A stretch of 64,000 bases of DNA from Lachnospiraceae bacterium (GCA_015057635.1 SVEB01000018.1:1-64000); one strand, 5' to 3'; shown: positions 9,559 to 19,411, counted from the stretch's first letter. Program-made: numbers and translations. Notes: a model not told the origin generated them from the sequence alone.

Positions 9559-11382
9559 CTAAATCGCTCTCGTATACTCTGCCAGCCAGGAGGCTTCTTC
9601 GGCAGAAAGGTAAGGTGTCAGTTTTTCGCGGACAAGCTGGTGGTAGGCGTTTAACTGTTTGATATCCTTTGGTTCAAGGTACGATGAGTCGATTGCATCC
9701 AAATCGATTGGTGCATACGTAATCGTCTCAAAACTTAAGAACTGACCATACTCCGTCTTCACATCTTCCCTACACACCAGTTCATTCTCCGTACGGATGC
9801 CGAAGCGTCCTTCCTCATAAACACCCGGTTCATCGGTCGTCACCATGCCCGGCTCTAACACCGCGCTGTCATTGCGCTCCGGAACGATCTTCCATCTAAA
9901 TCCGTTTGGTGCCTCATGCACATTTAAAAGATACCCAACACCATGTCCGGTACCGCAGCGATAATCCACTCCAAGATCCCATAACGGCCCTCTTGCCAGG
10001 ATATCCAAATTCTGTCCGGTACAGCCGTGTAAGAACTTCGCATTCGCAAGATTTAACATAGACTTTGCAACTAACGTAAAGTATTTCTTTAATTCCGGCC
10101 CAACCTCACCAAGTGCGAATGTTCTTGTAATATCCGTTGTTCCTTCATAATATTGTCCGCCGGAATCCACAAGCAAAAAACTGCCTGGTTCTAATGTCGC
10201 ATTGGATTCTTCATTTGCACTATAATGCATCATAGCAGCATTCGCACCAAATGCAGAAATCGTATGGAAACTTGGCTCAATAAAACCTTCCTGCTCTTTT
10301 CTTAAGTTCAGCAGATAATCACTTGCGCTGATCTCAGTCATCGGAATCTTGCCGACATTATTCTTAAGCCAGTACATAAACTTCGTTACCGCAATGCCGT
10401 CTTTTAAATGAGATCTTCTTAAGTTTTCAATCTCAACCTCATTCTTTATAGCCTTCTGTAACGTAGTCGGATTGCACTGATCCACTTTCTTTGCCTTTGG
10501 AGGCATCAGCTTATAAAGCTTATAATTTACCTTTGCTCCATCATATAAAATGGTTTCCTGCTCTGCGATTTTTGCAACATCCTCATAAATTGCCTCATAA
10601 GGTTTTACAACAATCTGATCCTTTGCAAAAGTCTGTTTTATTTCTTCCGATAAAACAGATGGGTTTGCGAAGAAGAATGCCTCTGTCTTTGTTACAATCG
10701 CATAGCTTAATACAACCGGATTGCATGGGATATCATTTCCACGGATATTGAATAACCATGCGATATCATCTAAGGATGTGAGGATAAAGGCACCTGCGCC
10801 TTCCTTCTCCATCGCTTTACGAAGATCTGCTAGCTTATCAGCCGTCTTCTTGCCGGAATACTTTTCTTCCAGTAAGAACGCAGGTTCTTTTGATAAATGA
10901 GGGCGGTCTTCCCATACTGCATTCACTAAATCTTCTTCATAAGCGATCTTTGCATTCTTTTCCTGCAATACTTCCTCTAACTTTAAGCCGAGTCTGGCAT
11001 TCACCGCTCTTCCATCAAAGCCTAAGCATCCATTTTCCGGAATGTTCTCTTGAATAAACTCTTCCACCGATGGAACGCCTTCTACGCCCATCTTAAAAAG
11101 CGTGATGCCGGAGCCAGCTAACTGATGTTCTGCCTGGATAAAATATCTTCCATCCGTCCATAAGCCTGCCTGATCTTTCGCTACTACTAACGTTCCTGCG
11201 GAACCGGTAAATCCGGACATATACTTACGAGCCATAAAATGATCCCCAACATATTCGGACTGATGAAAATCCGATGTTGGCACTAAATAAAGATCGATTC
11301 CATGTTCTTTCATAAATTCTCTAAGTGTTTCAAGCCGTTTCTTAATCAATGTGATGTCCTCCTGAAAAAATGTCGTAAACAT
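9559..11382 (-). CDS. M24 aminopeptidase P family protein
   Basis: LYLVPTSDFHQSEYVGDHFMARKYMSGFTGSAGTLVV, VDSGGQYYEGTTDITRTF, GTGHGVGYLLNVHEAP. Confidence 0.93.
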   Translation of the reverse strand: MFTTFFQEDITLIKKRLETLREFMKEHGIDLYLVPTSDFHQSEYVGDHFMARKYMSGFTGSAGTLVVAKDQAGLWTDGRYFIQAEHQLAGSGITLFKMGVEGVPSVEEFIQENIPENGCLGFDGRAVNARLGLKLEEVLQEKNAKIAYEEDLVNAVWEDRPHLSKEPAFLLEEKYSGKKTADKLADLRKAMEKEGAGAFILTSLDDIAWLFNIRGNDIPCNPVVLSYAIVTKTEAFFFANPSVLSEEIKQTFAKDQIVVKPYEAIYEDVAKIAEQETILYDGAKVNYKLYKLMPPKAKKVDQCNPTTLQKAIKNEVEIENLRRSHLKDGIAVTKFMYWLKNNVGKIPMTEISASDYLLNLRKEQEGFIEPSFHTISAFGANAAMMHYSANEESNATLEPGSFLLVDSGGQYYEGTTDITRTFALGEVGPELKKYFTLVAKSMLNLANAKFLHGCTGQNLDILARGPLWDLGVDYRCGTGHGVGYLLNVHEAPNGFRWKIVPERNDSAVLEPGMVTTDEPGVYEEGRFGIRTENELVCREDVKTEYGQFLSFETITYAPIDLDAIDSSYLEPKDIKQLNAYHQLVREKLTPYLSAEEASWLAEYTRAI

Positions 11383-11490
11383 ATCCTTATAATAGCATTT
11401 TTCCCGCCTTTTTCAAGCAAAATATAAATTTTATCATTTAGACCCTTACACAGATTCTAACTATTTTTCCAAAACATTTTTTTCTACTCC

Positions 11491-11955
11491 TTATCTGCAG
11501 TTACGTTCCTGATACTGTTCTAAAGACTGCTGATATTTCTGTTCTGTAATCTTACGATAAAACCACCATACACCGCCTACCATAAATTCCATTGTGAGAA
11601 TCCAGATGGAGAATCCAATAAAATGAAGTCCGTCAGCAAACGGTCCCACTGGTGCAACAAAACTGAAATAGGTAAGTCCCAATGCATAAATCATGATAGC
11701 AAATAGCCCAATTCTCATCTTATCCGACATTTTTTCAGATACCACGTTGGTAAAACAGATTGTAATTCCGACTAACAAGCCTCCAATATAGTGCAAAACC
11801 TGTGTAATCGCCTCCATCGGTATGTAATCTCTCTCCGGTATGGAAAGGCAAAGAACATAGGCTAAGAACATCGCACCACCAAACATAATTACTCCATAAA
11901 TTAATACCTGTAACAATTCTACTAATTTCTCTCTTACTCGTTCCATCATTATCAC
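11491..11955 (-). CDS. DUF3021-type membrane protein
   Basis: Four-TM small protein overlapping a LytTR gene (start/stop overlap 11952-11955). Confidence 0.75.
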   Translation of the reverse strand: MIMMERVREKLVELLQVLIYGVIMFGGAMFLAYVLCLSIPERDYIPMEAITQVLHYIGGLLVGITICFTNVVSEKMSDKMRIGLFAIMIYALGLTYFSFVAPVGPFADGLHFIGFSIWILTMEFMVGGVWWFYRKITEQKYQQSLEQYQERNCR

Positions 11956-12407
11956 TCCATTCCAATAAACTGTTTGAATTCTTTCACATTTCGTCTTGAT
12001 AATACAATCTTTTCTTCATTTCGCATTGTCAATAGCAGATTTCGATTCACCTGCAGATGGATTGCCTTCACATAACGCACATTTACTATACAAGTCTTCG
12101 ATGCCCGAAAAAAAGTAAGCCCTTCTAACATCCCTTCTGCTTCATACAGTTTTATGTTCGTTTCCAGTACCTGATCTTTCAGATAAAGATAGGTCCTTTT
12201 CTCTACACTCTCCAGATAATAGATCTCGTCCGGATGTATGAAAACAGTCCCTGATTCATTCTTGCCCTGTAAGGTCAGATCTACCTTTTCTGCATATCGT
12301 TTGATCTTCCTTGCCTTTTCGTCTTCCTTATAACATGCGATTCGAAGTTCATTTTCCTTCAATGTTTTATCTTCTGTTAGCTCGACTTTCATTTCCTTCC
12401 CCCTCAT
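11952..12407 (-). CDS. LytTR DNA-binding domain transcriptional regulator
   Basis: HPDEIYYLESVEKRTYLYLKDQVLETNIKLYEAEGMLEGLTFFRASKTCIVNVRYVKAI. Confidence 0.88.
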   Translation of the reverse strand: MRGKEMKVELTEDKTLKENELRIACYKEDEKARKIKRYAEKVDLTLQGKNESGTVFIHPDEIYYLESVEKRTYLYLKDQVLETNIKLYEAEGMLEGLTFFRASKTCIVNVRYVKAIHLQVNRNLLLTMRNEEKIVLSRRNVKEFKQFIGME

Positions 12408-12482
12408 TTGTTTCTGTTTCCATTATAATGAAAAAGGAAGGAAATGCAATGTGATAGGAACTAAGCGGTACATAATGGAATG

Positions 12483-13109
12483 CTAAGCGGTTCGTTTTTC
12501 CTGTTTCTTATGAAATTTTTCAAATGTATCCATCCAGAACTGTACGCACGGACCGACACATAATACCGTGATTACCGTCCCTGCGCCGATCACACCATGC
12601 ATCAAAAGACCAATCACAAAATAAAGTGAATCCATTAGAACCCTTGCCGTACGGTACTTCACCCGAAGCTTATCTTTTACTAAGAACGGAACAATGTCAT
12701 TTGGAGCCACGCCAAGGTCACTCTCCGTAATTAATGTCAGTCCGATTCCTACGATAAAGCATCCAAACAGCACAAATAACATTTTTAGAATCATTATCTG
12801 ACTGCTTAGATGAAGCGGTTTTAGTAAAAATACCATAACGTCCAAGATCGGTCCCACAAAAAACGCACAGATAATCGTTCCCGGCTTAATCCTGCTCTTA
12901 TCAATAAAGAATTCCGCTATGATCAAGACGATCAGAACAATAATATTGGCCGTACCGGTTGTAATATGTAACGTAAGCCCTAATCCCTGTACAAATACGG
13001 TAAATGGATCCGATCCGATATTGGACTGCAGCATAAATGCCACTCCAAGCTGTATGATGCAGACCCCTAATAAAAAACGAAGAATTCGTGGAAATGTAAG
13101 CGAACGCAT
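12483..13109 (-). CDS. YczE/YyaS/YitT-like integral membrane protein
   Basis: MRSLTFPRILRFLLGVCIIQLGVAFMLQSNIGSDPFTVFVQGL..., GVAPNDIVPFLV. Confidence 0.8.
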   Translation of the reverse strand: MRSLTFPRILRFLLGVCIIQLGVAFMLQSNIGSDPFTVFVQGLGLTLHITTGTANIIVLIVLIIAEFFIDKSRIKPGTIICAFFVGPILDVMVFLLKPLHLSSQIMILKMLFVLFGCFIVGIGLTLITESDLGVAPNDIVPFLVKDKLRVKYRTARVLMDSLYFVIGLLMHGVIGAGTVITVLCVGPCVQFWMDTFEKFHKKQEKRTA

Positions 13110-13153
13110 ACCATGCCTCCCTATTATTAATCGTTCATGCTACGAAGTTTGAG

Positions 13154-13384
13154 TTAATCAGCTGATGATGCCTGCTTCCGATACCATAAATAGCGGTATA
13201 CATCAAGCGTGCTTTCGAAACAAGGCCCTGACATGATCGTGTCATATGTACCATAATCAGTTTGATCGCTCTCAACCAGAATACGGGTTTCAAGCTGTTC
13301 CCAGCCTTTAAACCAAATAGCATCCACCTTTCGGTCATCATCATTATCCGTCAGATAGAAAATCCGAAATTCCAGCCGCTCCAT
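13154..13384 (-). CDS. Small hypothetical protein
   Basis: 76-aa ORF, acidic/aromatic; start codon falls in a hairpin loop; coding status uncertain. Confidence 0.35.
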   Translation of the reverse strand: MERLEFRIFYLTDNDDDRKVDAIWFKGWEQLETRILVESDQTDYGTYDTIMSGPCFESTLDVYRYLWYRKQASSAD

Positions 13385-13549
13385 GCGGCTGGAATCATAT
13401 AAATATTCTGCATAATTTTCTATAAATATAATTTGATTTAAATGTAAATTGAAAAAAGTATTACTCCCAGTGCAAGTATTAAAAAAGCGGTATTAAAATC
13501 CTGCTTGCCTGTTTTCTCATTTTTATTTTTCCACTTTATTTCATGGTCT

Positions 13550-14404
13550 TTACTTCACAACCTTTTGTTTTTCAACCTTTTCATAGATTGAAACAGGCTT
13601 TTCTTCTAACATTGTTTGATATGTAATCTGTGGGTTTATCTTTTGATACTGTGATATTAAAAAGAAACCTACCGCATATCCTGCACACCACGGAATCTGC
13701 TTTTCCTTCTTACCAAACATATAGGTGACATAATCTACGTCGGTTCGTTTCACGATATCCGCATATTTTTCTTCAAAAAGCTTAAAAATCTCCTCTTCCG
13801 TCATCTGAAACAGCCACTTTGGCTTTAAATCCGGATAAAATGAAAGCGCAAAATGATCCGCTTCCCCATCGGTAAGCAGTGCCTCAATAAACTGTCCGGT
13901 TAGCTCTCCTCCGTGAATGCCATACCAGTACGCTCCGAAAATCGTATGATGATATTCATGCGCAAACACATATGGAATCCATTTTTCATAATCAACGGCA
14001 AATGGATTAACCTGAATCATGATATTTCCAAAGGTAGAAGTACCGATCACACCGTTCTGCTGTTCCTTTACCGTTATATTAGAATTACTAAGCGGATAAA
14101 TAGCCACATAAATCGGATCATCGTCATAAGGCGGCAGTGCTTCTGCAATTCGATTGAATTCCTGCTCCAGTGCATTCTTATCTATCTGCTTTAATAACGC
14201 GATCTGCTTTCTAAGCTCCTTGATATCGGTAATTGGGCGAGGTTTTCGATCGGATAGATCCATCGGTGCATACTGGCAAAGCGTCTTCCAGTATGGTGCC
14301 ACCGCCTCCTTCTCCCATAATTCCGCTGCCATCTTCCCATCTTTTTCTGCTGCATTACAATACTCATCTAAATTTTCATAAACTGCTAAAATCTGAATTC
14401 TCAT
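13550..14404 (-). CDS. DUF2268-like putative zinc-dependent protease
   Basis: VFAHEYHHTIFGAYWYG (HExxH) and LTDGEADHFALSFYPD. Confidence 0.75.
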   Translation of the reverse strand: MRIQILAVYENLDEYCNAAEKDGKMAAELWEKEAVAPYWKTLCQYAPMDLSDRKPRPITDIKELRKQIALLKQIDKNALEQEFNRIAEALPPYDDDPIYVAIYPLSNSNITVKEQQNGVIGTSTFGNIMIQVNPFAVDYEKWIPYVFAHEYHHTIFGAYWYGIHGGELTGQFIEALLTDGEADHFALSFYPDLKPKWLFQMTEEEIFKLFEEKYADIVKRTDVDYVTYMFGKKEKQIPWCAGYAVGFFLISQYQKINPQITYQTMLEEKPVSIYEKVEKQKVVK

Positions 14405-14593
14405 CGTTTCCTCCTGTTATGAGGACTATTCGTTAAGTCCTCCCTGATCTGCTATTTTATTTTTTTCTGTTACTGTATTTTGATTTCTGTAATTCATAAA
14501 AATCACCCTTTCTTGTTTTATTTAGGATAAAAACCCATGCCGTTTATGATTCTACCATTCTTTTACTATAAATGCAACTTTATGTCTTAATAC

Positions 14594-14661
14594 TTTGAAA
14601 TTCAAACTATATTGACAAAGTATACCTCATCTGTTAGAATGCAATTAGTTTGAACTTCAAA
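14594..14661 (+). promoter_or_regulatory. Promoter flanked by two MarR/FabT-like operators
   Basis: TTTGAAATTCAAA (14594-14606), TTGACA (14612-14617), 17-nt spacer, TAGAAT (14635-14640), TTTGAACTTCAAA (14649-14661). Confidence 0.75.
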
Positions 14662-14687
14662 GTATTTAAGAAAGGAATCCGGAATCC

Positions 14688-15134
14688 ATGAATTTATATG
14701 AAGAACAGCTTAATCATTTTTTTGTTTCCGTATTTAACGACATCCTGCGCTTAGAGGAAGAATCCTTAGCAAAAGGAGAATATAAAAATTTATCGGTAAA
14801 TGAAATGCATGTAATCGAGGCCGTATGCGATGCCGCAAAGGATGGCACCAACACGATGAAGGAGCTTTCTGCTAAACTCCAGATCACAGCCAGCAGCCTT
14901 ACGATCTCTGTTAAGACACTGGAGCAGAAAGGCTACTTAATACGTGAAAAATCCGAGCATGACAAGCGAAAAGTATTTGTCTGCCCAACTGAAATCGCAA
15001 TAAAAGCCTACGATCATCACCATGCATTTCATGAACAGCTGATAGGAAACGTATCAAAAACATTAAATGAAGCAGAAATGGCCGCACTGACCTTAGCACT
15101 CGGAACCCTGCATCGGTTCTTTCTATCTCAGTAA
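14688..15134 (+). CDS. MarR family transcriptional regulator (FabT-like)
   Basis: wHTH MKELSAKLQITASSLTISVKTLEQKGYLIREKSEHDKRKVFVCPTE. Confidence 0.85.
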   Translation: MNLYEEQLNHFFVSVFNDILRLEEESLAKGEYKNLSVNEMHVIEAVCDAAKDGTNTMKELSAKLQITASSLTISVKTLEQKGYLIREKSEHDKRKVFVCPTEIAIKAYDHHHAFHEQLIGNVSKTLNEAEMAALTLALGTLHRFFLSQ

Positions 15135-15164
15135 ACTAAAAAAGGCATATTTCAAGCTCTAACC

Positions 15165-16025
15165 TTGGAGGTATCATATATGGCAATTCGTATCTTAACC
15201 GATTCTACATCCGATTTCACACCAGAAGAAGCAAAGCAGGCGGGAATCGCACTTGTACCGCTTCATGTCATCTTCGATCAAGAAGAATATCTAGATGGCG
15301 TGACACTGAACAAAGAAGAATTTTATCAGAAGCTAGAAAGCACTGAGCTTCTGCCACAGACCTCTCAGCCATCTCCAAATGAATTCTTATCTCATTTTGA
15401 AGATGCAAAAGAAGCCGGTGACGATCTGATTGTCATCACCGTATCATCCAAACTAAGCGGCACCTGTCAAAGCGCCCTGCTTGCCAAAGACATCTGTGAG
15501 TACAACCGTATCTATATCGTAGACAGCCTGTCCGTCACCCTCGGCTTAAAATGTCTGACCCAATACGCCCTCTTCCTAAAAGAAGCCGGCAAAAATGCAG
15601 AACAGATCGTAGCTTCACTCGAAGAAGCCAAGCACCGTTTAAAACTTTTCGCCGTAGTAGACACCCTGAAATACTTAAAAAAAGGCGGCCGCCTCTCCGG
15701 CACTGCTGCCTTAGCCGGTACCCTTCTAAACATTAAGCCAATCATCAAAGTAGAAGAAGGCCTGGTCATCATGGCCGCCAAATCCAGAGGCCGCAACAAT
15801 GCCTACGGCAAAATCATCGAGCTGATGACCGAAGAAGGTGCTCCTGACTTCTCCCTTCCATACCAGATTGGCTACACCGGCGTCCCAGACACCCTCGATG
15901 CCTTCTGCAACACCATACAATCATCCTTTCCTCTTCCATTCACTCCCCTGACCGGAATCGGCTGTACCGTAGGTGTGCATGCAGGACCTGGGGCATGTGG
16001 GATTGCTTACTTCAGCAAGCAATAA
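15165..16025 (+). CDS. DegV family fatty-acid binding protein
   Basis: MAIRILTDSTSDFTPEEAKQAGIALVPLHVIFDQEEYLDGV...TSQPSPNEF...SSKLSGTCQSALLAK; true start likely 15180. Confidence 0.93.
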   Translation: MEVSYMAIRILTDSTSDFTPEEAKQAGIALVPLHVIFDQEEYLDGVTLNKEEFYQKLESTELLPQTSQPSPNEFLSHFEDAKEAGDDLIVITVSSKLSGTCQSALLAKDICEYNRIYIVDSLSVTLGLKCLTQYALFLKEAGKNAEQIVASLEEAKHRLKLFAVVDTLKYLKKGGRLSGTAALAGTLLNIKPIIKVEEGLVIMAAKSRGRNNAYGKIIELMTEEGAPDFSLPYQIGYTGVPDTLDAFCNTIQSSFPLPFTPLTGIGCTVGVHAGPGACGIAYFSKQ

Positions 16026-16333
16026 TAATTCCCCCTCTTCCCTTCAATTGCAGCAGTATATTACTATTTTCTCTCCCTTTATTCCATACTACTGCTCCCT
16101 TTCCTCATGAAACTAAAAATAAACTTTCCGCTCAAAATATTCTACTAAAACAAGAAAAAGCAAGCACAAACTGCTTGCTTTTTTAGTTTTCTCACACTTC
16201 TCACTTAATTTTCCTTACTGACTCAAAATTTTCTACACTACTGCATCCTTCCCTCATCATCCGAACTTCCTTATTTCATATTCCTGCCCAACTATTCTTT
16301 CTCTTTCTCTTTCTCACCACACATCCGTCTCCC

Positions 16334-16366
16334 GACAATGCGTTTCGCCTTTCGAAACGCATCGTC
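16334..16366. repeat. Short hairpin abutting giant hairpin copy 2
   Basis: GACAATGCGTTTCGCCTTTCGAAACGCATCGTC; resembles the copy 1 short hairpin (CGTTTCG..CGAAACG). Confidence 0.75.
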
Positions 16367-16585
16367 ATGTCCGGGCCCGCTCCCCAAAAGGTATGGGGTG
16401 CCGGGCAAGATCATTGCAGTGTCCGGCTCAGGGCGAACAGATAACAGGAGCGGTCTTTGAATAGCAGACAGCGCTTTCCTGTCTGATAGTCGAAGACCGC
16501 TCCTGTTATCTGTCCGATCCTGCGTCCGAACACAGCAATCATCTTGCCCGGCACCCCATGCCTTTTGGGGAGCGGGCCCGGACAT
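16367..16585 (-). repeat. Giant quasi-palindromic element with conserved core, copy 2 (219 bp)
   Basis: Arms ATGTCCGGGCCCGCTCCCCAAAAGGTATGGGGTGCCGGGCAAGAT / ATCTTGCCCGGCACCCCATGCCTTTTGGGGAGCGGGCCCGGACAT. Core TGTCCGGCTCAGGGCGAACA (16420-16439), TTGAATAGCAGACAG..CTGTCTGATAGTCGAA, TGTCCGATCCTGCGTCCGAACA (16511-16532). Confidence 0.92.
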
Positions 16586-16589
16586 CTTC

Positions 16590-18071
16590 CTAATCCAGTG
16601 TCATACGCACCCTTTTCTGGGCTACATTTTGTATGAAAGTATCATCGTGGTCGACTAGAAGGAGGGTAGGCTTGAACTCTTTGATCAGCTGTTCAATCTG
16701 CATGCGGCTGAAAACATCGATAAAATTCAGTGGTTCATCCCACACATAAAGATGTGCCTGCTCGCTTAAGCTCTTTGCGATCAGCACCTTCTTCTTCTGC
16801 CCTTCGCTAAACTCCTCCATTCTCTTCTCAAACTGTTCCCGTTCAAAATCCAGCTTTCGAAGCAGCGTCTTCATTAAGCTCTGATTCAGATGATTCTCTT
16901 CAATAAATGCATTTAGGCTCCCCTTCAAAAACGAAGTATTCTGCGGCACATATGAAACAATCATCCCACTTGCTGAGAACAGCTTGCCTTCCGTATGAAT
17001 ATCATCCCCCACGATCTTCTTTAACACGCTGGACTTTCCGCATCCGTTCCTGCCTTCTAGCGCCACGCATTCCCCATTCCGGACTTCAAAATCCAGACTC
17101 TCAAATACCTGTCTTTCCCCATAATACAGCGATAAATCCTCTGCCTTCACCAAAATCTCCTTATAATGTCTAAGCGGAATAATCTTTAAATCATCCATCG
17201 TCTCCACATTCTTAAGAAGTCCGGCCTTCTCTTCCATCGCCTTCGCCACACGCCGCTCGATCACCTTGCTTCGCTTCATCATCCTCGCTGACTGCGCTCC
17301 GATAAATCCTCTATCTGCTGAATGTTCCCCAATCTTACTTTTCTCTACCTTATCCGACCAGGCTTCATTTCGCTTTGCCGCCTCAGAAAGCCGTTTCATC
17401 TCCTTCTTCAGCTTTTCATTTTGGACTTCCTCGCTCTCATCCCTTCTCGTCTTGTTCATCCACCAGTCATCAAAGTTTCCGTTCATCACTTCAATATTGG
17501 TCTTATTAATAACCAGCACATGATCGATGCACTCATTCAAAAAGACACGGTCATGGGATACTAAGATAAACCCTTTTTTCTGCTTTAAATACTCTCTCAC
17601 GCTGTCTCTTGCCGTCATATCCAGATGATTGGTCGGCTCATCGATCAAGAGGAAGTTATGATCTTTGGAGAATAACATCGCCAACATCACCTTTGTCTGC
17701 TCACCATTGCTTAACGTGCAGAACGGACGGTATAAAATATCCGCATCTGTCTTAAGAATTGTCAGCTCCCTGCAAATCTTCCAAAGCTCATATTCCGGAT
17801 AGATCATCTCGATCACATCAATCGTATTCTCCTGCTTCTTTTTCTCTTCTATCACAAATGGAAAATAGTCGAATGTAACCGAAGACTGAATGTTTCCCCT
17901 GTATTCGTATTTTCCTAACAACAGATTTAAAAATGTAGTCTTTCCTCTTCCGTTCCTGCCGATAAAGCCTAATTTCCAGTCTGTATCAATCTCAAACGAT
18001 ACATGATCAAAGATCATATCGTAGCTTCCATCATAATAAAAAGTTAAGTCATTTACACTAATTCTAGACAT
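16590..18071 (-). CDS. ABC-F ATPase, Lsa-like ribosomal protection family
   Basis: Two ABC domains (GRNGRGKTTF, LSNGEQTKVMLAMLF, LLIDEPTNHLD; GRNGCGKSS, FSEGQKKKVLIAKSL, WDEPLNFID), no TM segments, about 490 aa. Confidence 0.88.
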   Translation of the reverse strand: MSRISVNDLTFYYDGSYDMIFDHVSFEIDTDWKLGFIGRNGRGKTTFLNLLLGKYEYRGNIQSSVTFDYFPFVIEEKKKQENTIDVIEMIYPEYELWKICRELTILKTDADILYRPFCTLSNGEQTKVMLAMLFSKDHNFLLIDEPTNHLDMTARDSVREYLKQKKGFILVSHDRVFLNECIDHVLVINKTNIEVMNGNFDDWWMNKTRRDESEEVQNEKLKKEMKRLSEAAKRNEAWSDKVEKSKIGEHSADRGFIGAQSARMMKRSKVIERRVAKAMEEKAGLLKNVETMDDLKIIPLRHYKEILVKAEDLSLYYGERQVFESLDFEVRNGECVALEGRNGCGKSSVLKKIVGDDIHTEGKLFSASGMIVSYVPQNTSFLKGSLNAFIEENHLNQSLMKTLLRKLDFEREQFEKRMEEFSEGQKKKVLIAKSLSEQAHLYVWDEPLNFIDVFSRMQIEQLIKEFKPTLLLVDHDDTFIQNVAQKRVRMTLD

Positions 18072-18141
18072 ATCGTTTCCTCCATTTATAAAAAGCTGAC
18101 CGGACTATCTTCTGTATCCAGCCGCCTGATCAAATCAAATG

Positions 18142-18249
18142 TCAAAAAAACAGGATGCAAGAAATACTCCTGCATCCTGTTTTTCGATATACCGAATAGA
18201 GAGTCCCTAAATTCTGTTTTAACCTTAGCATTCTATTTGGTACCATCAT
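18142..18249 (-). CDS. Candidate 35-aa leader peptide of the ABC-F gene (attenuation)
   Basis: RBS-like GAGTGGAGATT then MMVPNRMLRLKQNLGTLYSVYRKTGCRSISCILFF*; the ORF runs through the terminator hairpin and stops just after its T-run. Confidence 0.65.
   Translation of the reverse strand: MMVPNRMLRLKQNLGTLYSVYRKTGCRSISCILFF
18145..18185 (-). terminator. Intrinsic terminator in the leader of the ABC-F gene
   Basis: Minus strand AAAAACAGGATGCAGGAGTATTTCTTGCATCCTGTTTTTTT. Confidence 0.85.
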
Positions 18250-18865
18250 AATCTCCACTCAGGGAAGCAATATGGTACAAATACAAAAGGATATCAAGTC
18301 TAAACAGATTCTATATCTGGACATCTAAAACATGTCATCTTATTTCAACCGGAATGAAAAAAGGATGAATTTCTTGCAACGATGCATCACAAAATGGGTA
18401 AACGAAACACAGCCTGCATATTCTTATGCACACCTGCTACCAGCTTGTTCTGCAATTCTGTTTTTGTTATCTGCAAGAAATCTGATTCATCCTCTCACTC
18501 CTTTCTATCATCTGTGCTCTCTGGCACTTATATGCTTTTACTCTGTAGTAGTATAACCATTTTTTAGATACTCGTCAATACACAATTTTCCAATAAAATT
18601 ATGTTTCCTCCTGAAAATCTTCTTTCCTCTCCCTAAACTTTATTTCAATATACTCCACAAATCATGATACCATAGAATTTCCTGTCAATAATACCAACTA
18701 CGAGATATTAATTAATATTTTTTTCATATTAATGGAATTTTCAAAATTATTTATTGGCTCTTCTCTTGAAAATTTCTTGTCAGTTTACAATTCTTAGATT
18801 ATAATATAACATATTTTAACGTTTCTACATTTTTCCACATTTTATTACATATTAAGAGAGGGCGT

Positions 18866-19411
18866 ATGCTACTATCAATTTTACTCGCAATTATATTTGC
18901 AAAATTACAACATTATAAAATAAAGCCTTTATTTCGCAATGTCTGGCTTTTGCCGTTAGCTGTCACAGAGCTTGTTTACATTGTATTTCAAATTTCCCTT
19001 ATTAGTGGCTATTATGGATTCATTCGCTACGCGCAGCCGCTTAAAACCATATCACTTTATGTTTTGATTTTACCGATTCTGCGCTATCGCTTATATAAGC
19101 CCTCCATTGTTGGGTCCGCTTTGATTCTCATCGGCACCTATTTAAATAGGCTTGTTATGAGTTTAAATAATGGATTAATGCCAGTGTTCCCAACCCTTTC
19201 ATCTAAGGTTGGTTATTTTACTACAACACCACTAGGCATATATGATACGATTCATTGCCTGGGCGACGTTCATACACGTTTAAAGATCCTGACTGATTAC
19301 ATTGATTTGGGATATTGTATTCTTAGTCCTGGCGACTTGTTTGTACATTCCTTTACTGTAATCATTCTATATTATACAATAAAGCAATTAAACAATAATA
19401 CGTTAAACTAG
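18866..19411 (+). CDS. DUF5317-like membrane protein
   Basis: Multi-TM protein with NNGLMPV..., CLGDVHTRLKILTDYIDLGYCILSPGDL pattern of DUF5317; first gene of a putative agr operon. Confidence 0.65.
   Translation: MLLSILLAIIFAKLQHYKIKPLFRNVWLLPLAVTELVYIVFQISLISGYYGFIRYAQPLKTISLYVLILPILRYRLYKPSIVGSALILIGTYLNRLVMSLNNGLMPVFPTLSSKVGYFTTTPLGIYDTIHCLGDVHTRLKILTDYIDLGYCILSPGDLFVHSFTVIILYYTIKQLNNNTLN

Noticed and set aside
9140-9562. ORFs 9140-9520 (-) and 9236-9562 (+)
   Set aside because: Both are open-frame artefacts across the giant palindrome; the two translations mirror each other and show no protein-like features.
16292-16585. ORF 16292-16585 (-)
   Set aside because: Lies almost entirely in giant hairpin copy 2; not credible as a protein.
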